Assembly (NCBI GenBank): GCA_964035545.1
Contig: OZ037767.1
Span: forward strand, 10,282,207-10,346,206
Source: Bugula neritina
Lineage: Eukaryota > Bryozoa > Gymnolaemata > Cheilostomatida > Bugulidae
Direction: 5' to 3'
DNA length: 64,000 nucleotides
The translations under genes were made by a program, and so were the position numbers. Positions within the stretch are counted from its first letter, which is position 1. Every line of letters begins with the position of its first letter. Positions 23,199 through 35,146 of the stretch are shown here, in pieces. Under the pieces are notes generated by a model. The model searched no databases, was not told where the DNA came from, and saw only the letters and a program-made list of their open reading frames with translations.

Positions 23199-26100
23199 CA
23201 CTCATCACCTGTATTGTCCATTTGAGAGACTGATTTAACAAATTCCATCGGCACATTCACCAGGGGCACGCAACTTCAGTCAATCACTAACACCCCCATA
23301 TAAGCGGACATACTTACAAAGAATGCAGACCCCAAAGAAGTATTTCTGGCACGAATATATTACTCATTCTTATCACAATATGCTGTGTAATATTTTATTT
23401 GTCAATAAGATAATAAATCTCAATTATCTACCTTCAGGAAACTCAGCAAATAATTGTGTCTGGAATATCTAAAAATGCTGTGAACTTGTGAATGTTAACT
23501 TTGGCACAGCTACTAGAAATAGCAGACTAAAGACAAATTAAAGCTGAAGTATTTGCTAATTAACTGCTGCCTTACGGGCAGTAAAAATAATGACGCAGAG
23601 AGAGGTTGAATGTTTTATCTGGTAAAAAGTGAAATATCTGCTGTCATCAGTGATTATAGCTGACAAGGTCACTCTATGTATAAGACTACAAGGCTAGCAT
23701 TGGACTACAATAGTCCCATGCTAGTAGATCCATACCTGTGGTGGGCTAAAGTCATTTTATTTAATTAGCACTAATTTGTCTGCTAATCTATCTTAATATT
23801 CCAATATGTAGGATTCCTTTTATGGTCTTCAGGCAGAGTTAATGATATAACTTAAGAGGATTGGTTCTGTGATGTGTATATTGCATAGCTTGTTTATTGT
23901 CATAGTGAGCATTAGGAAAATTTTTAAAAAAAGTCACTACCACAAAGCACTTGCTAAGACATGTCACATCTGTGCACCAATCCCTACTGCCATGCAGCCT
24001 TCCTGTCATAAAATTCTTTGCTATTTATAGAGACTTTTATATTGTCTGTGAAATCTCTTATTCAGTGACACGCATACATACATATTATATTATATATCTG
24101 GAGAGAGAGGCTGTATACAATGTATCTATCTCCTGGTTTGTGAATTGTTTGTTGCGTAATCTGCATGAGATATCAATAAATTGATAAAATTTTATGGATT
24201 ATCAAAATCTTTGTTTTTAATAGAAGGTAGATTTTAATCTGGGAAATTTGGATTGCTTCAATTACCGTTGCAGAATGTGTAAAATGTAGATGTGGATGTG
24301 CTATCTAAATGGGTTCTATTGTTAGCTATAAAACAGCTAACCATCCCTATTGTCAACAAATGCATTAATTCATTGCATCATTACCATCTAAAGGGCTTAC
24401 ATCTGGCAAGTAAGAGCAAGTTTTCAGTTTCTGGCTTTTCTTTAAAAGTTCCCTTAAAGAGTCATTGCTATGCCCATTTTTAAAGAATCCCTGAACACAA
24501 TATATTTATGCAGTATTAAATTATTCTCATATACATTAGCTATCAGTTAAATACAACTTCAGAGTAGTGTACCGAAATGTATTGGTTTTGTAATAGACTT
24601 TGTACATACATTGCTGGAATTAGTCGGGTGATGCTGGCTCACCTGATGATGTTGCCGTTAGGCTTAGTGTTTGAGACACTATATAACTAATATTAATTAC
24701 TGCTGATCCTCATTGTATGCTATTCTTTGCAGAAAAACTATGAATTTGATTAATTTAACTAAAATATTTTCTCAGAAAATTTGAATTTTAGTAATTAGGA
24801 AATTATCTGTGTTATATAAATTTCGTTAAAAAAAGGAGAATTGTGATATAGTAAGTATCTCAATGTATGGTGCAAATTGGCTGGCTTTCACTTTATAAAT
24901 ATAAAACGATTGTCTGCTCAGTGGTAAATGAAACCAATATTGCCACTTTGAAGAGCAATTGCAGTAACATTCTGTATGCTTCACTTGTGTTTTCAGTAGA
25001 CTATGAATTTATTACAAAAGTTTTACTAGTAAAACTTGGTAGTCTGCATAGAATAGTTAATCTGCAGTCTTGATTTGTAAAAAGAAGTGTATATTGTGCT
25101 ATAATAATCTTGAATAATCTGCAATTGATGATTCTATATTTAGCATCCATGAGTCAAAAGTAAACCACTCTGATCAGATCAGAAGCTGATGGTATAAATC
25201 TTGGCTATATCTAAACTCCACCTTGTTCCCAGTGCTGTTGAATAGGCAAGCAGTATCTTCTCTTATCTGCACTTCCTCTACCTGAGAAATATTCTAGCTC
25301 TATATATCAATGTTTGGTAATATTATATTATAGTATTGCACAATTGCTTAGTCAGATTGTGCACTATCTTTCCTGCAATGCTTTCTCTATTGAAAAGACA
25401 TTATGATTTACTTCTCAGACATTGCTTTGCACTGGCTTTGAAGCACAAAACACCTGGAGAGAGCTGGAAATAGGAATTTATATTTATACATTGTCCGAGT
25501 ATGACAATTTGTTTCTTTATAAACTGGGGCTGAGACGGTTCTGTCAGCAAAGAGCAGGTGCAAGCTGCTTCACATGCTGTAGATGTTCAAATATTCAAAC
25601 CAACCTCACCTTCACACCCTGTACACTCTAAATACAAGTGCATGCAAATGAAAAGCAACAGTGAAATAAAAATGTCAAGAAGATCTCCTCAAAATCAAGC
25701 ACCTGACAATTGCAAACTCATGCATTTCTATTATTATAAGTTTATGCATGTCAGCTTGTTGATTCTGCAGCAACAATTTATTTGCACTGCAACGACTTAT
25801 GAGCATGTCAGGAGTATGAAAACTTGTTTATTAACATTGCAACTTCTGAAGAAACAGCATCTTTGACATACAAATTTTCCCATTGATGTCCTTATGAATA
25901 TTATACACCTGCTAGAGTATGTGACAATATTTAGACATCTTAAAAGCCACTAGACATACTTAAAGTAGTAATATTATCATTAAGCAAGCTTCTGAGAAAG
26001 AAAAGACTTAGAAATGTTCAGAGTGAAGCACATGTCAAACTAAAAGTAAGAGTGTTTTTGAAATTAAATTACATTGCATTAAGAACTTCAGATGGCAGTT

Positions 26101-27112
26101 GAAAACATGACAGTCATTAGCGAGTGCCTTGTTTACATAATATTATTTTATTCCCCTTTGCAACAATTTCACTGCCACTGTGCTTTTGTTAAATCCTGCA
26201 AACGCATTTGCATTGTCACATTATTTATTATTTATAGGTGATTTCGTGATAAAATTAGATTAAAATCGAGATATGGTGGGTTGCCTGACTATCTTCAATG
26301 GAAAAACATACTTAAAGCGTTGGAAGAAGTTTTAGCTGTGCTATGCTATCCCACATGCAGCTTTCAAATATCTAAAATGAGCAGACTCCATGTTGCATCA
26401 TACTTGCTCTAGTCACCTGTATTATGGTGGATCATAGCCTTCTGCCATTGCTGCTGCGAACGAGTCATCAAGAGTTATAAGATGGCAGAGTTTTGGTCTT
26501 GAAACTTACAAAAATTTCACCGCCAGCTTTAGATTTGAAGCTTTGTTAATTTACTTTTAATATTGATGCTAAATTTGCTCATTTCAATAGTTAGTAGGTT
26601 GAAAAAAGAATTTCGGTTTTAATGTTTATATTTATTTGAAATTCATTACATAATGCCAAAGTAAAATAAATAATATTGATACTATAGTTATTAACAGGAA
26701 ATTAATAAAACTGTCTGCCACAATAATTTACTTGTGACAAAAACAAAGTAATGAAAATAAATCATCTGATCATTTTTACCACAACAAAACTTTAAATAGT
26801 TATAAAATACCAGTGAATGCACAGAAATACCAGTATTAAGTCAATAAGAAATACAGTTCATTGATTGTAACATTTTCAAGCAACTATGATTAAAATCTGG
26901 ACATTGCTTGCTCATAGGAAAATATAAACCCAACTATAATTACATAATATACTAAGATACAGCATATATTAAATAAATGTCTTTTCAGTCCTTCACCACC
27001 AGAGACTTGAAAGAGGAGTGGTGTGGGTTCGATAAAGCTATGCTGCAGTTTGAGAAGAGAGAATAAAGAGATGAGGTACTGAATATATAATTAGATGGCA
27101 GCGAAACCTGCA

Positions 27113-28239
27113 TCACCGACAGCCACATGCTTCAACTACCATATCTGGGTAGTTCTTTAGAACAACCCCTTTACCATTTAGATATAACATAGAGATGGGA
27201 CTTAGGTCTGTAGGCACACAACATGCCTGAGGTATAGCACCAGGGTCAACCTTGCTCATCAGGGTCTGTATAATTGCATGGTTTGTAGCATTAAGATGAT
27301 CAGAAAGTGGAAACGGACACGCCCCGTGACAGTAGTAGGCATCGTACTTTTTTGGAGCCAATATCCAGTCTTCCCAACCAACATCTTTGAAATCAACAGC
27401 CATGTCTCTGCGCTGGCATTCGGATTTAACTTTTTTGGTAGCTCGGTTTTTCTTTTTACCGCTACCTCGTTTAGTCCTCGACAGAGTGCTGTCGTGTGTA
27501 AAGATGACTACCTGCGGTTTTGCTGCTGCCCATTCAGAGTCTGATTCGGCAGCACTCCTCCTTAGCCGCACGTGATTTGTATGTGTCCTTTCACCATTAT
27601 ATTTTTTGACGTGGATTTGAATAGCGGACAGCCCGGTTTTTCTCTGCTGCCACATCTGCGCTGCCGGCGTTATGTCTAATTGGTGCGCCGGCGAGTCAGC
27701 AGTGTTGGTGAGCACTTTAGTGTCTATCAATCTGGTTATAGACTGGTCTACGGAGTGAGGTGCACTCACCAACTCGTACACTTCTACTTTATACTTCTCA
27801 CTGCTGTTAGTTGCAGACGATGAATTGTGAGGAAATAAATGCAGTTCCGCCAGTATGACTTGTTCATGTGACGGTATATCTGTTGTGTTGAAATATACAT
27901 TCACCATGTTATGATCTTCTGGGTGAGTCTTTGTTCCTGACAAATAGAAAATAACATCAATTATACTAATTAGAATTTTTAACTAACCACATGCCAGCAG
28001 TAATAAATCATAATTATTCTATTTTATGATTAAGAAAACCTCCGAGTTTGACTTCTAGCTATAACACTGATCAGTAGACCTGCCACTTTATAACAACAAA
28101 AAGCTGCTTATAGCTGGGTTGCTTATTATAACCATATCTTTATAGTGGCATGGAAAAGTCTACATCAGGAGTTGAATGTCTGATCAAAACGCTTATTAGA
28201 GGAGAGAGAAGATGAGAAAGGTAGAGAGAAGAGAGAGAA

Positions 28240-28294
<55 letters not shown>

Positions 28295-29699
28295 CCGTGC
28301 TCATAAGACAAGGCAGCAAAAGGGTCATCAATTTCATGATAAATCCTATGTATTCCTTCTTCCAACTTAACAATGTTGATATAGCTGTGAGATGAAATAT
28401 GAAAGATGAGCAACGCTTTATTACAATGTTTACATTGCGTGTCTACTATTTCAACTTATTCATCACATTCATTTCTAGTCATTTAGCAAAAATAAACATA
28501 ATATGGATCACTGGGGATTACATTATCACTGCTACTGCAGGTGGAAGGTGTGCAAGGGGTGGGTAACTTCCCTAAGTGATAATAGACCACAGGTGTTAAT
28601 ACAAATAGATCTGAGAAATTTAGAGTATTACTACAGGAAAATATAAATGTTATAGAATAGGAATTCGAGTGGCACATATTTCTAGCGACTAAGACTATCA
28701 GTTTTCATCTTTTGACACCTGTACTTGTTGAAAAGTAATATCAAGTGTGATGGAGCAAGTAACATCTTTGATTGCCACTGATATTCCATTCCTATATACA
28801 AGCAAATCAATGACCATATGCAGTCAACTTTGCAGCTGCTCATAGGAATGTTGTTTCGCTAATTTTCATACCTGAAATTTTTGTATCATAAAACTTTACA
28901 ACTGAATGACAATGAAGTATTTTTGCATGTCGATTTTACAGTACACAAATATTGAATGATATAGCAGCTGTTGAGTCAAGCATGTTGTCACTCATATCAC
29001 GAGGTAAATCGTCGGGTAAACAACAGCACTTCCTTTGAGTCACTGTGAGTTAAGACCGGTGAGTAGTGAGTAGCAATTAGTGATGAGTGAGTAAGAGTAG
29101 AGGAGGTGATTACTGCAGGTAAATTAGAAATAGATAAATAGATTCCTCTCTATTTGTTTATTCTTTTCTGATGGTCTGCAATCAATCTAAATTGATTAGA
29201 TGACTTTAATGAATGATTGAGTTAGCTAGAACATAGCACCGCTGCCTTCCAAACTCATGAAGTAAAAGTAGTACAAAGTTGAAGATCAGTTAAAAAGCCT
29301 CTCCAACACTTGTATTGTATTATCATTAATATTATTGTATTGTGAGTTGCTAGAATATTTACCTATATGAGCAAAACTTCGAGCAGTATTAGCATGGTAT
29401 GCGTCGTCTTTGTTGAAGTGAGTAGACATATATTCCGGGTCGTCCATCTGCTGATGGTACAAGTCAATCATATACTGAGGTATTGTATAGTCAGTGTTAC
29501 GCACTGTGGGCTTCTCCTTCATCCCCAGTATGTTTAGTAGTGATAGCTCTAGTTTCTTCACAGTTTCTCCCCTTTCGTGCTCTGGTATGTCAGTAGAGTA
29601 GAGCGGCAGCTGAGCAAATATAGTGTGTGTCCACACTAGTGTGTAAGTTATTACTGGCAGCCAGGTATGCTTCAGGTCCATATACACCATTATAGAGTG
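27113..29699 (-). CDS. BMP2/4: BMP2/4 (Dpp-class) TGF-beta ligand precursor, 2 coding exons, 383 aa
   Basis: Exon 29699-29363 (ATG at 29690) and exon 27936-27113 (stop 27115-27113) join in phase 1. They give a signal segment, a prodomain and a mature cystine-knot domain. Two furin-type sites are present: RLRR at residues 233-236 and RTKR at 263-266. The mature chain 267-383 opens with a basic stretch ([14 protein letters not shown]), typical for heparan sulfate binding. All seven cysteines are present (C-QRRD, CHGAC, CC, CGC). [20 protein letters not shown] and [15 protein letters not shown] identify the BMP2/4 class rather than BMP5-8. The length and the single coding intron within the prodomain match vertebrate BMP2/4 genes. 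An acceptor (TTTTAG) nine bases before the ATG suggests a noncoding first exon upstream. A second in-frame Met lies three codons in. The product is expected to be a secreted dimeric morphogen. Confidence 0.96.
28200..28293. repeat. GA microsatellite in BMP intron
   Basis: An impure AGAGAGAAGATG stretch runs into about 28 GA units. It lies in the single coding intron of the BMP gene. Confidence 0.97.
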
Positions 29700-29744
29700 C
29701 TAAAACATACAGTAGGTTATATAATACACATTTTAGATATGTGC

Positions 29745-29840
29745 AGTAGGGTACATACAGTAGGATATATAAAGTATAGTATATATAGTAGGGTATATAC
29801 AGTAGGGTGTATGCAGTAGAGTATATACAGTAGCTGCCTA
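29745..29840. repeat. Short tandem repeat upstream of BMP exon
   Basis: Degenerate copies of GTATATACAGTAGG and related units lie 45-140 bases upstream of the ATG exon, inside the presumed 5' UTR intron. Confidence 0.85.
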
Positions 29841-32169
29841 ATAGTGACAGGTTGGTTGGATTTGTCTAAGTGAATGACAGAGTATCTGGTTGATTTCAGC
29901 GCAGGTAACCAGGTAATGCAGGAAGTACTGTATCCTGTATATACAGACTATATGAATAACGGCAGCCAACTGACACTAGCACACAGGTCTCTGCAGGTTA
30001 TCACAATCACCCATCTTCCACCTCAACTATATCTCACTTTTTCTACTATCAGTCTCGCCATATCCTGCATTGGGTAAGACCCTTCACTTGTGTGAAAAAG
30101 TTTATATATAAAGTATAAGCTGTAAACTATTATAGCCGTAGTCATGGATATAGTATTTCTCCTCTTCTACTACTGTATATTAGCCATTTGCACAGGCCAA
30201 CTGTGGCTATCAACAACTGATTACCATGCAATACAGTGGTGGAATTTACTTTAAGAAGATTTGAAGCAATCTTCTATTTTCACCACTAACATATGTCTGA
30301 TATTTTAATCCCTTTATCTGAGGCAGATATTTTACCTAAGAGATTAAAGTTGTTAGTTGAAGAGATTGTCTTAGGACTGAAAAGGTGGGGGCAGACAGTT
30401 GCAGTACTTACAGAGTAACAATAGTATGAGAGCAGTTAGTCTGAACTCAACCAATGTGCTGCATGCATGTAACCCTAGCAACTAGCACATGCTATCACCT
30501 GGCTTTCACTTTAATTTTATTTTCATAAAGAATACTTATAAATACTAGAAGGAAAATTGTAGAGGCTTCACCTGCTTGGAATCAATTTACTCCTTCTTTT
30601 GATATAGTAAAGATTTGCTAATAGAAAGATTCTCTAACCAGCTTGTCAATTGATAACAAGCTGATCTAAGAGTTGGAAATATTAATAATGAATGAAGGGG
30701 CACACCTGACACTGGAGTAATAAAAGTGGACCATTTCATAGCTAAGGGATTAAATTATGATTGTATGGTTATTTATGAGAGTGTTATGAGTATTATGTGC
30801 CACATTCAATCAACATGTGATGAAAGCCAAAACCTAATATTTTACTGCTCTATGAAATTAATAACACCATTTAACTTTTGAACATATTATGTTTTCTGCC
30901 AACATATTTTTACTATGACAAAAGTTGTAGCCAAAACGGAATTAGCCGTACCTTGTTATCCATTATTTAAATTTATGTTTATCCATGACTGTACAGTATT
31001 AAAAGTTTAATTGAATGTTTTTAGCCAGAATTTAAGTTCACAGCTAAAGCTATGGAGTTTAGAATACTCCTCTACAGTTCAAATACTTGGCTGTAAAGCA
31101 TAAAATTGACTATTTAGTGCACCAAAATCAAATTCTTTCTGTACTTATTCCAGTTTTGGTTTACACAAACAACATTTAAATAGCCTTAGCGTAAGTCTGA
31201 AATTGTGTTATACAATGACAAAAATCACAAAAGGTAGTAGCCAAACAACTATCTCCATACTTTTTCAAGCATAAATACAAATCACTATTTTGATAATTAT
31301 TATCGCAGTTATCAAGAATTCCGCAAACATCTGGACGTTAGATACGAGATAATGAAGGCAGGAGAATATCCCTGACTATTAATTCTAAGATATGTGGTGG
31401 TGGTTTGGTGTCCACCTAGACGTAGATCTAAATAAATACCTCCTTAGCATTCAGGTGCAACTTCTACCAGCTTTAAGGTATTAAATTGTTCTTATATGAG
31501 GCTCTTTTGTATACCCACAGCTGAACTGCATACTTTTTCACACTTCCATGTAATTTGTTATACCTAATTAGTGCAAATTTTCTCTTATACGTTTTAATTA
31601 ATTTTACTTTTAGCTGAGTAAAATCTGTAAATTTCAAAGGTGCCTTTTCCCTAATACACCAAAAAGCAAAGACACTTTTGGCAGAAAAATATGATGAAAA
31701 TGGAGTAAAATTCTAAAGCTGAAGAACATCAAATGAGAATAAAAGGTAAAAGATAGAAAATAAACAGTAGAAGATATAGGTTTGGTAGTTTTTTGTGCAA
31801 GAGGTAACAATCTTGTTAGATACGTCTATAATTTTCTATCCGAGAGACTGACGTATGCAACTGAATGTTTTTGACCTCTGTGGGGCCAACTGAAGTGGCG
31901 AGACAAAGTTATACTTTAAGATAAAGCCTTTAAGGCCTCCAAATATATTAATTTTCCTGTTTGACTTAGAACAATAAGTTAGGAGGTGCATTGAGCAGTG
32001 TGGTTTGTGTGGCTTGTAATATATTGTAATTTGGTTCACCTCAAGACAAGAAAATTACTCAGCAATTAGCTAAAGGATGCAGCAAAGCATATTATCTCAT
32101 TTTAGATTGTCATCAGTTCTAATGAGTAATAGACTGGACGGCACACTTCCACTTTGCTGTCTATTTCAG

Positions 32170-32309
32170 CTGCCGTGAAAACTCAAGTTCGGTTGCATGA
32201 ATTGCATGAACATTTAGCTGTTGTGGTGGGCAAGTTCAAGCTATTAGAAGAAAGTAAACACTCTAACATTTGCTACGCTTTTACAACAGCACCCCAAATA
32301 AGTTTTTAA
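32170..32309 (+). other. Candidate unassigned terminal exon
   Basis: A good acceptor (CTATTTCAG) is followed by 45 stop-free codons ending TAA 32307-32309. The translation has an amphipathic start (AVKTQVRLHELHEHLAVVV). No partner exon was found and I recognise no family, so it may be chance or a relic. Confidence 0.2.
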
Positions 32310-34589
32310 AAAGATGTTTGAACTAGTTCTATGAGTGATCATCTTACACATTGCCCTACAATGATATTATTTTAAGTTGTTTTTAATTGAAAAGTCACTA
32401 ATTTATCTAGCAGCTTTTCTCACACTTTCAGCTTGTGTAAATGCATCACAATATCCTAAGCAAATCAACTCATGAATAGAAGACAGATTTTTATCAAAGT
32501 ATATGAATAGCTTGATTGTCATTTTGTATGAAAACATTAGCTGTTGATTAGTTTGTGCAAAGAAACCGAAACATTTATGTCATTTCATGCAATCATTGTC
32601 TTGTCGAAGTTGCTGCGGAATGCTGCAACACTGCCTCGACTTGAAGCCAGGATCCCCAGGCTAAATTTGTGTGTGTATTTCACTAATGTGTTTTGATTGC
32701 TAACTGAGGTGCTTTCTACTAGGGTTACAACAATTAAATTAAAATGCAGTGGTACAGTTATTCCAGCCAACTGTCACGTGAAATGTCTGATTAAGTCAAT
32801 ACAGCTTAACATGTCACCATATGCATTAGCCATAATAATCCATGAGATATTGCGACATAGTATTAACTCAATGGGTCTAGATTTTAACGCCTAGTTTAAT
32901 TTATATATTATTGTCACTTAAGTTTAAACCATAAAATCATAAAAAAATTAAAAGTGATGAAGCAGAAATGAGATGAATTATGCTTTTTAAGTTATAAAAT
33001 TATATATATATGTTAGCGTTATAATTTATACATGTGCACTGTTTAAAAATATTATTATTTTGTTTAAATAACACAAAATTAGTGTAAAAGCAACTTACCT
33101 AGATACTATGTATGTGTATTCTTCGGTTATGTATGTGTAAACTTCAGTATCATATTCAATATTAATACCAGTTGTCTCGGGCATATAGCAAATGTAATAT
33201 CTGTGTAGAGGTGAAGATTATATCCCGTCTTTTATATACAACAATTCTGTACCAAGAATTCTAACTCCGAGAAGGACTGTAGGTGGTATTCTGGTGAAAA
33301 TTTGCAAGAAATGATTTATACAAGTCTATAAAATGCTTCAACTGTGCAGACACCTTCAGCAATACTCAATGTTCAAAGTTGAAATAAAAGTTTTACCTGT
33401 GATTATATGCTAAAAGAAGATTGTTCGGAAATAACTCTGATTGGCTAAGAGATTTAGCCTCCGCCCACATGCATTGTACCCATGAATGCAGTAATTACCC
33501 ACTGCTTATCAACGTTGTAATGCTGCGCAGTAGACGAGGTCCAGCTTTACTTATCATGACATGTTCATGTACCTGTATTTTTGTGTAATTAATGCTGGGG
33601 GTATTATAATCGCATCAATTTAATAAGCTGCTAGTAAAAACAACAGGTGAACCTTCTTAAACTCACATGACATATAAACAATGAAAACAACCAACACAGG
33701 GCTATTAGAAAATCATGTCATACGCAAAAAATCAATCAATCAATCAGTACAAATTGGCAATGATGCAAAAGTGTAGCAATAATTAGTTATATAAGAGATA
33801 GACTGAGGATGAATACATGCAGCAATTCCAGCTGTTTCAATGGTATTCTCTGTTTAGAAACATTAATGTCTTTTGGTAAGGCTACTGTTGAAATTATTAA
33901 ATGCTTTTAATTGTATCAAAAGAGAGCTATAACTAAAAATAATATCAATATGTTGCAAATCACCAAAACTAAAGAAGCCAAATGTAAGGTGTTTACTGTT
34001 CATGATCATGGGTGTGGTTAAACTAAATTTTGACGTTATACATTATGCTCGGCAAAATGTATCGTTTTGAATAGTACAATGTGCTGTTTGAAATTGCAAC
34101 AATTTCATCAAAACAGCTTGAAGCGTCTATAAAGAATACTACGTGTAGAATCATAACTTAACCACATTTTAGTGGTTTTATTGCACCGACACACAAAGGA
34201 GATAACTCTTAATTAAATACGCAGCAGCAGTAGCCCGGCTGCAGAATATCAACAGACAAGTTTTATTTCCAGTAACATTGTTTTAGTTTATTTTTGTGTG
34301 AAGAACATGTATGTACGTGCGCACATGCATGCACATCCGGGCGAAAAATAGCTGCAACATTTCAAAAGATGATGCTTAATGTGTGTATACAATTATAATG
34401 TTGACAGGTTGCAGCAGGTGCTACAAGTCATCCACCAAGCTATAACTGGAGATGCAGATACATAACGCAGACAGACATATAGACTTACTTCCGTCTCAAA
34501 TATTAGCGAGGAAAATGTCAACGCATCAGGATCCATTCCAGAAATAGTTTGTCATGCTTCTGTGATTGCTTAAGAATAATATACTTTCC

Positions 34590-34715
34590 GTTATATGTTG
34601 CATAACTATTACTATGACTATGTAACTATTACTATGACTATATGACTATTACTATGACTATATAACTATATACTATTACTGTGACTATATAACTATATAC
34701 TATTACTGTGACTAC
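34590..34715. repeat. Tandem repeat, unit about 20 nt
   Basis: Degenerate copies of TAACTATTACTATGACTATA. Confidence 0.85.
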
Positions 34716-35046
34716 TGCTCAAAGGTTTCTTAAGAATATGTGTTGCTTCTCAAATAATTCTTTTCCTCCAGATGTCCAAGAGTAAAGGTCAAAGTTCAGT
34801 GTGACTACAGCAACCTAACATCAAGAATACTTTAATATGAAATATCACACTTGGGTTATAGTTTATTTGGAACTTAGAAAGAAAATACATAAAGATGAAC
34901 TGTCTAGCATAGAATAGATTTGGTGTAACCACTAACACATAGCTTTTTGTTGTTAAAATACTCAACACCACAATGTAATAGCAACAACTAGTAGTAATAT
35001 ACTGAGTTACTGACGAGTTGAAAACTTCGTAAATGTGAATATTATA

Positions 35047-35052
35047 TTTATT
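35047..35052 (-). terminator. Poly(A) signal of F-box/WD40 gene
   Basis: AATAAA on the minus strand, about 95 nt downstream of the stop codon, a normal spacing for a short 3' UTR. Confidence 0.45.
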
Positions 35053-35146
35053 CTAGAGTTGTGAATGTGTCAGTTTGTAGAATAAGATCAACTTTTCTAT
35101 CAAAGTTTAGGATGATTATTTTTTAACCTCCTGGGTGGTCCTCGCT

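Larger units (their letters stand above)
29841..35046. other. Intergenic region upstream of BMP, downstream of F-box gene
   Basis: AT-rich and largely unique. Both flanking genes are on the minus strand, so this is where BMP promoter elements and noncoding exons would lie. One weak plus-strand exon candidate (32170-32309) and a short ACTATTACTATG repeat (about 34590-34715) were noted; nothing else supported. Confidence 0.55.

Noticed and set aside
25422-25866. Plus-strand open frames between the kinase and BMP genes
   Set aside because: No recognisable motif, no splice partners, and composition like the surrounding intergenic DNA.
27278-27575. Plus-strand open frames over the BMP exon
   Set aside because: Antisense shadows of the BMP mature and prodomain coding sequence.
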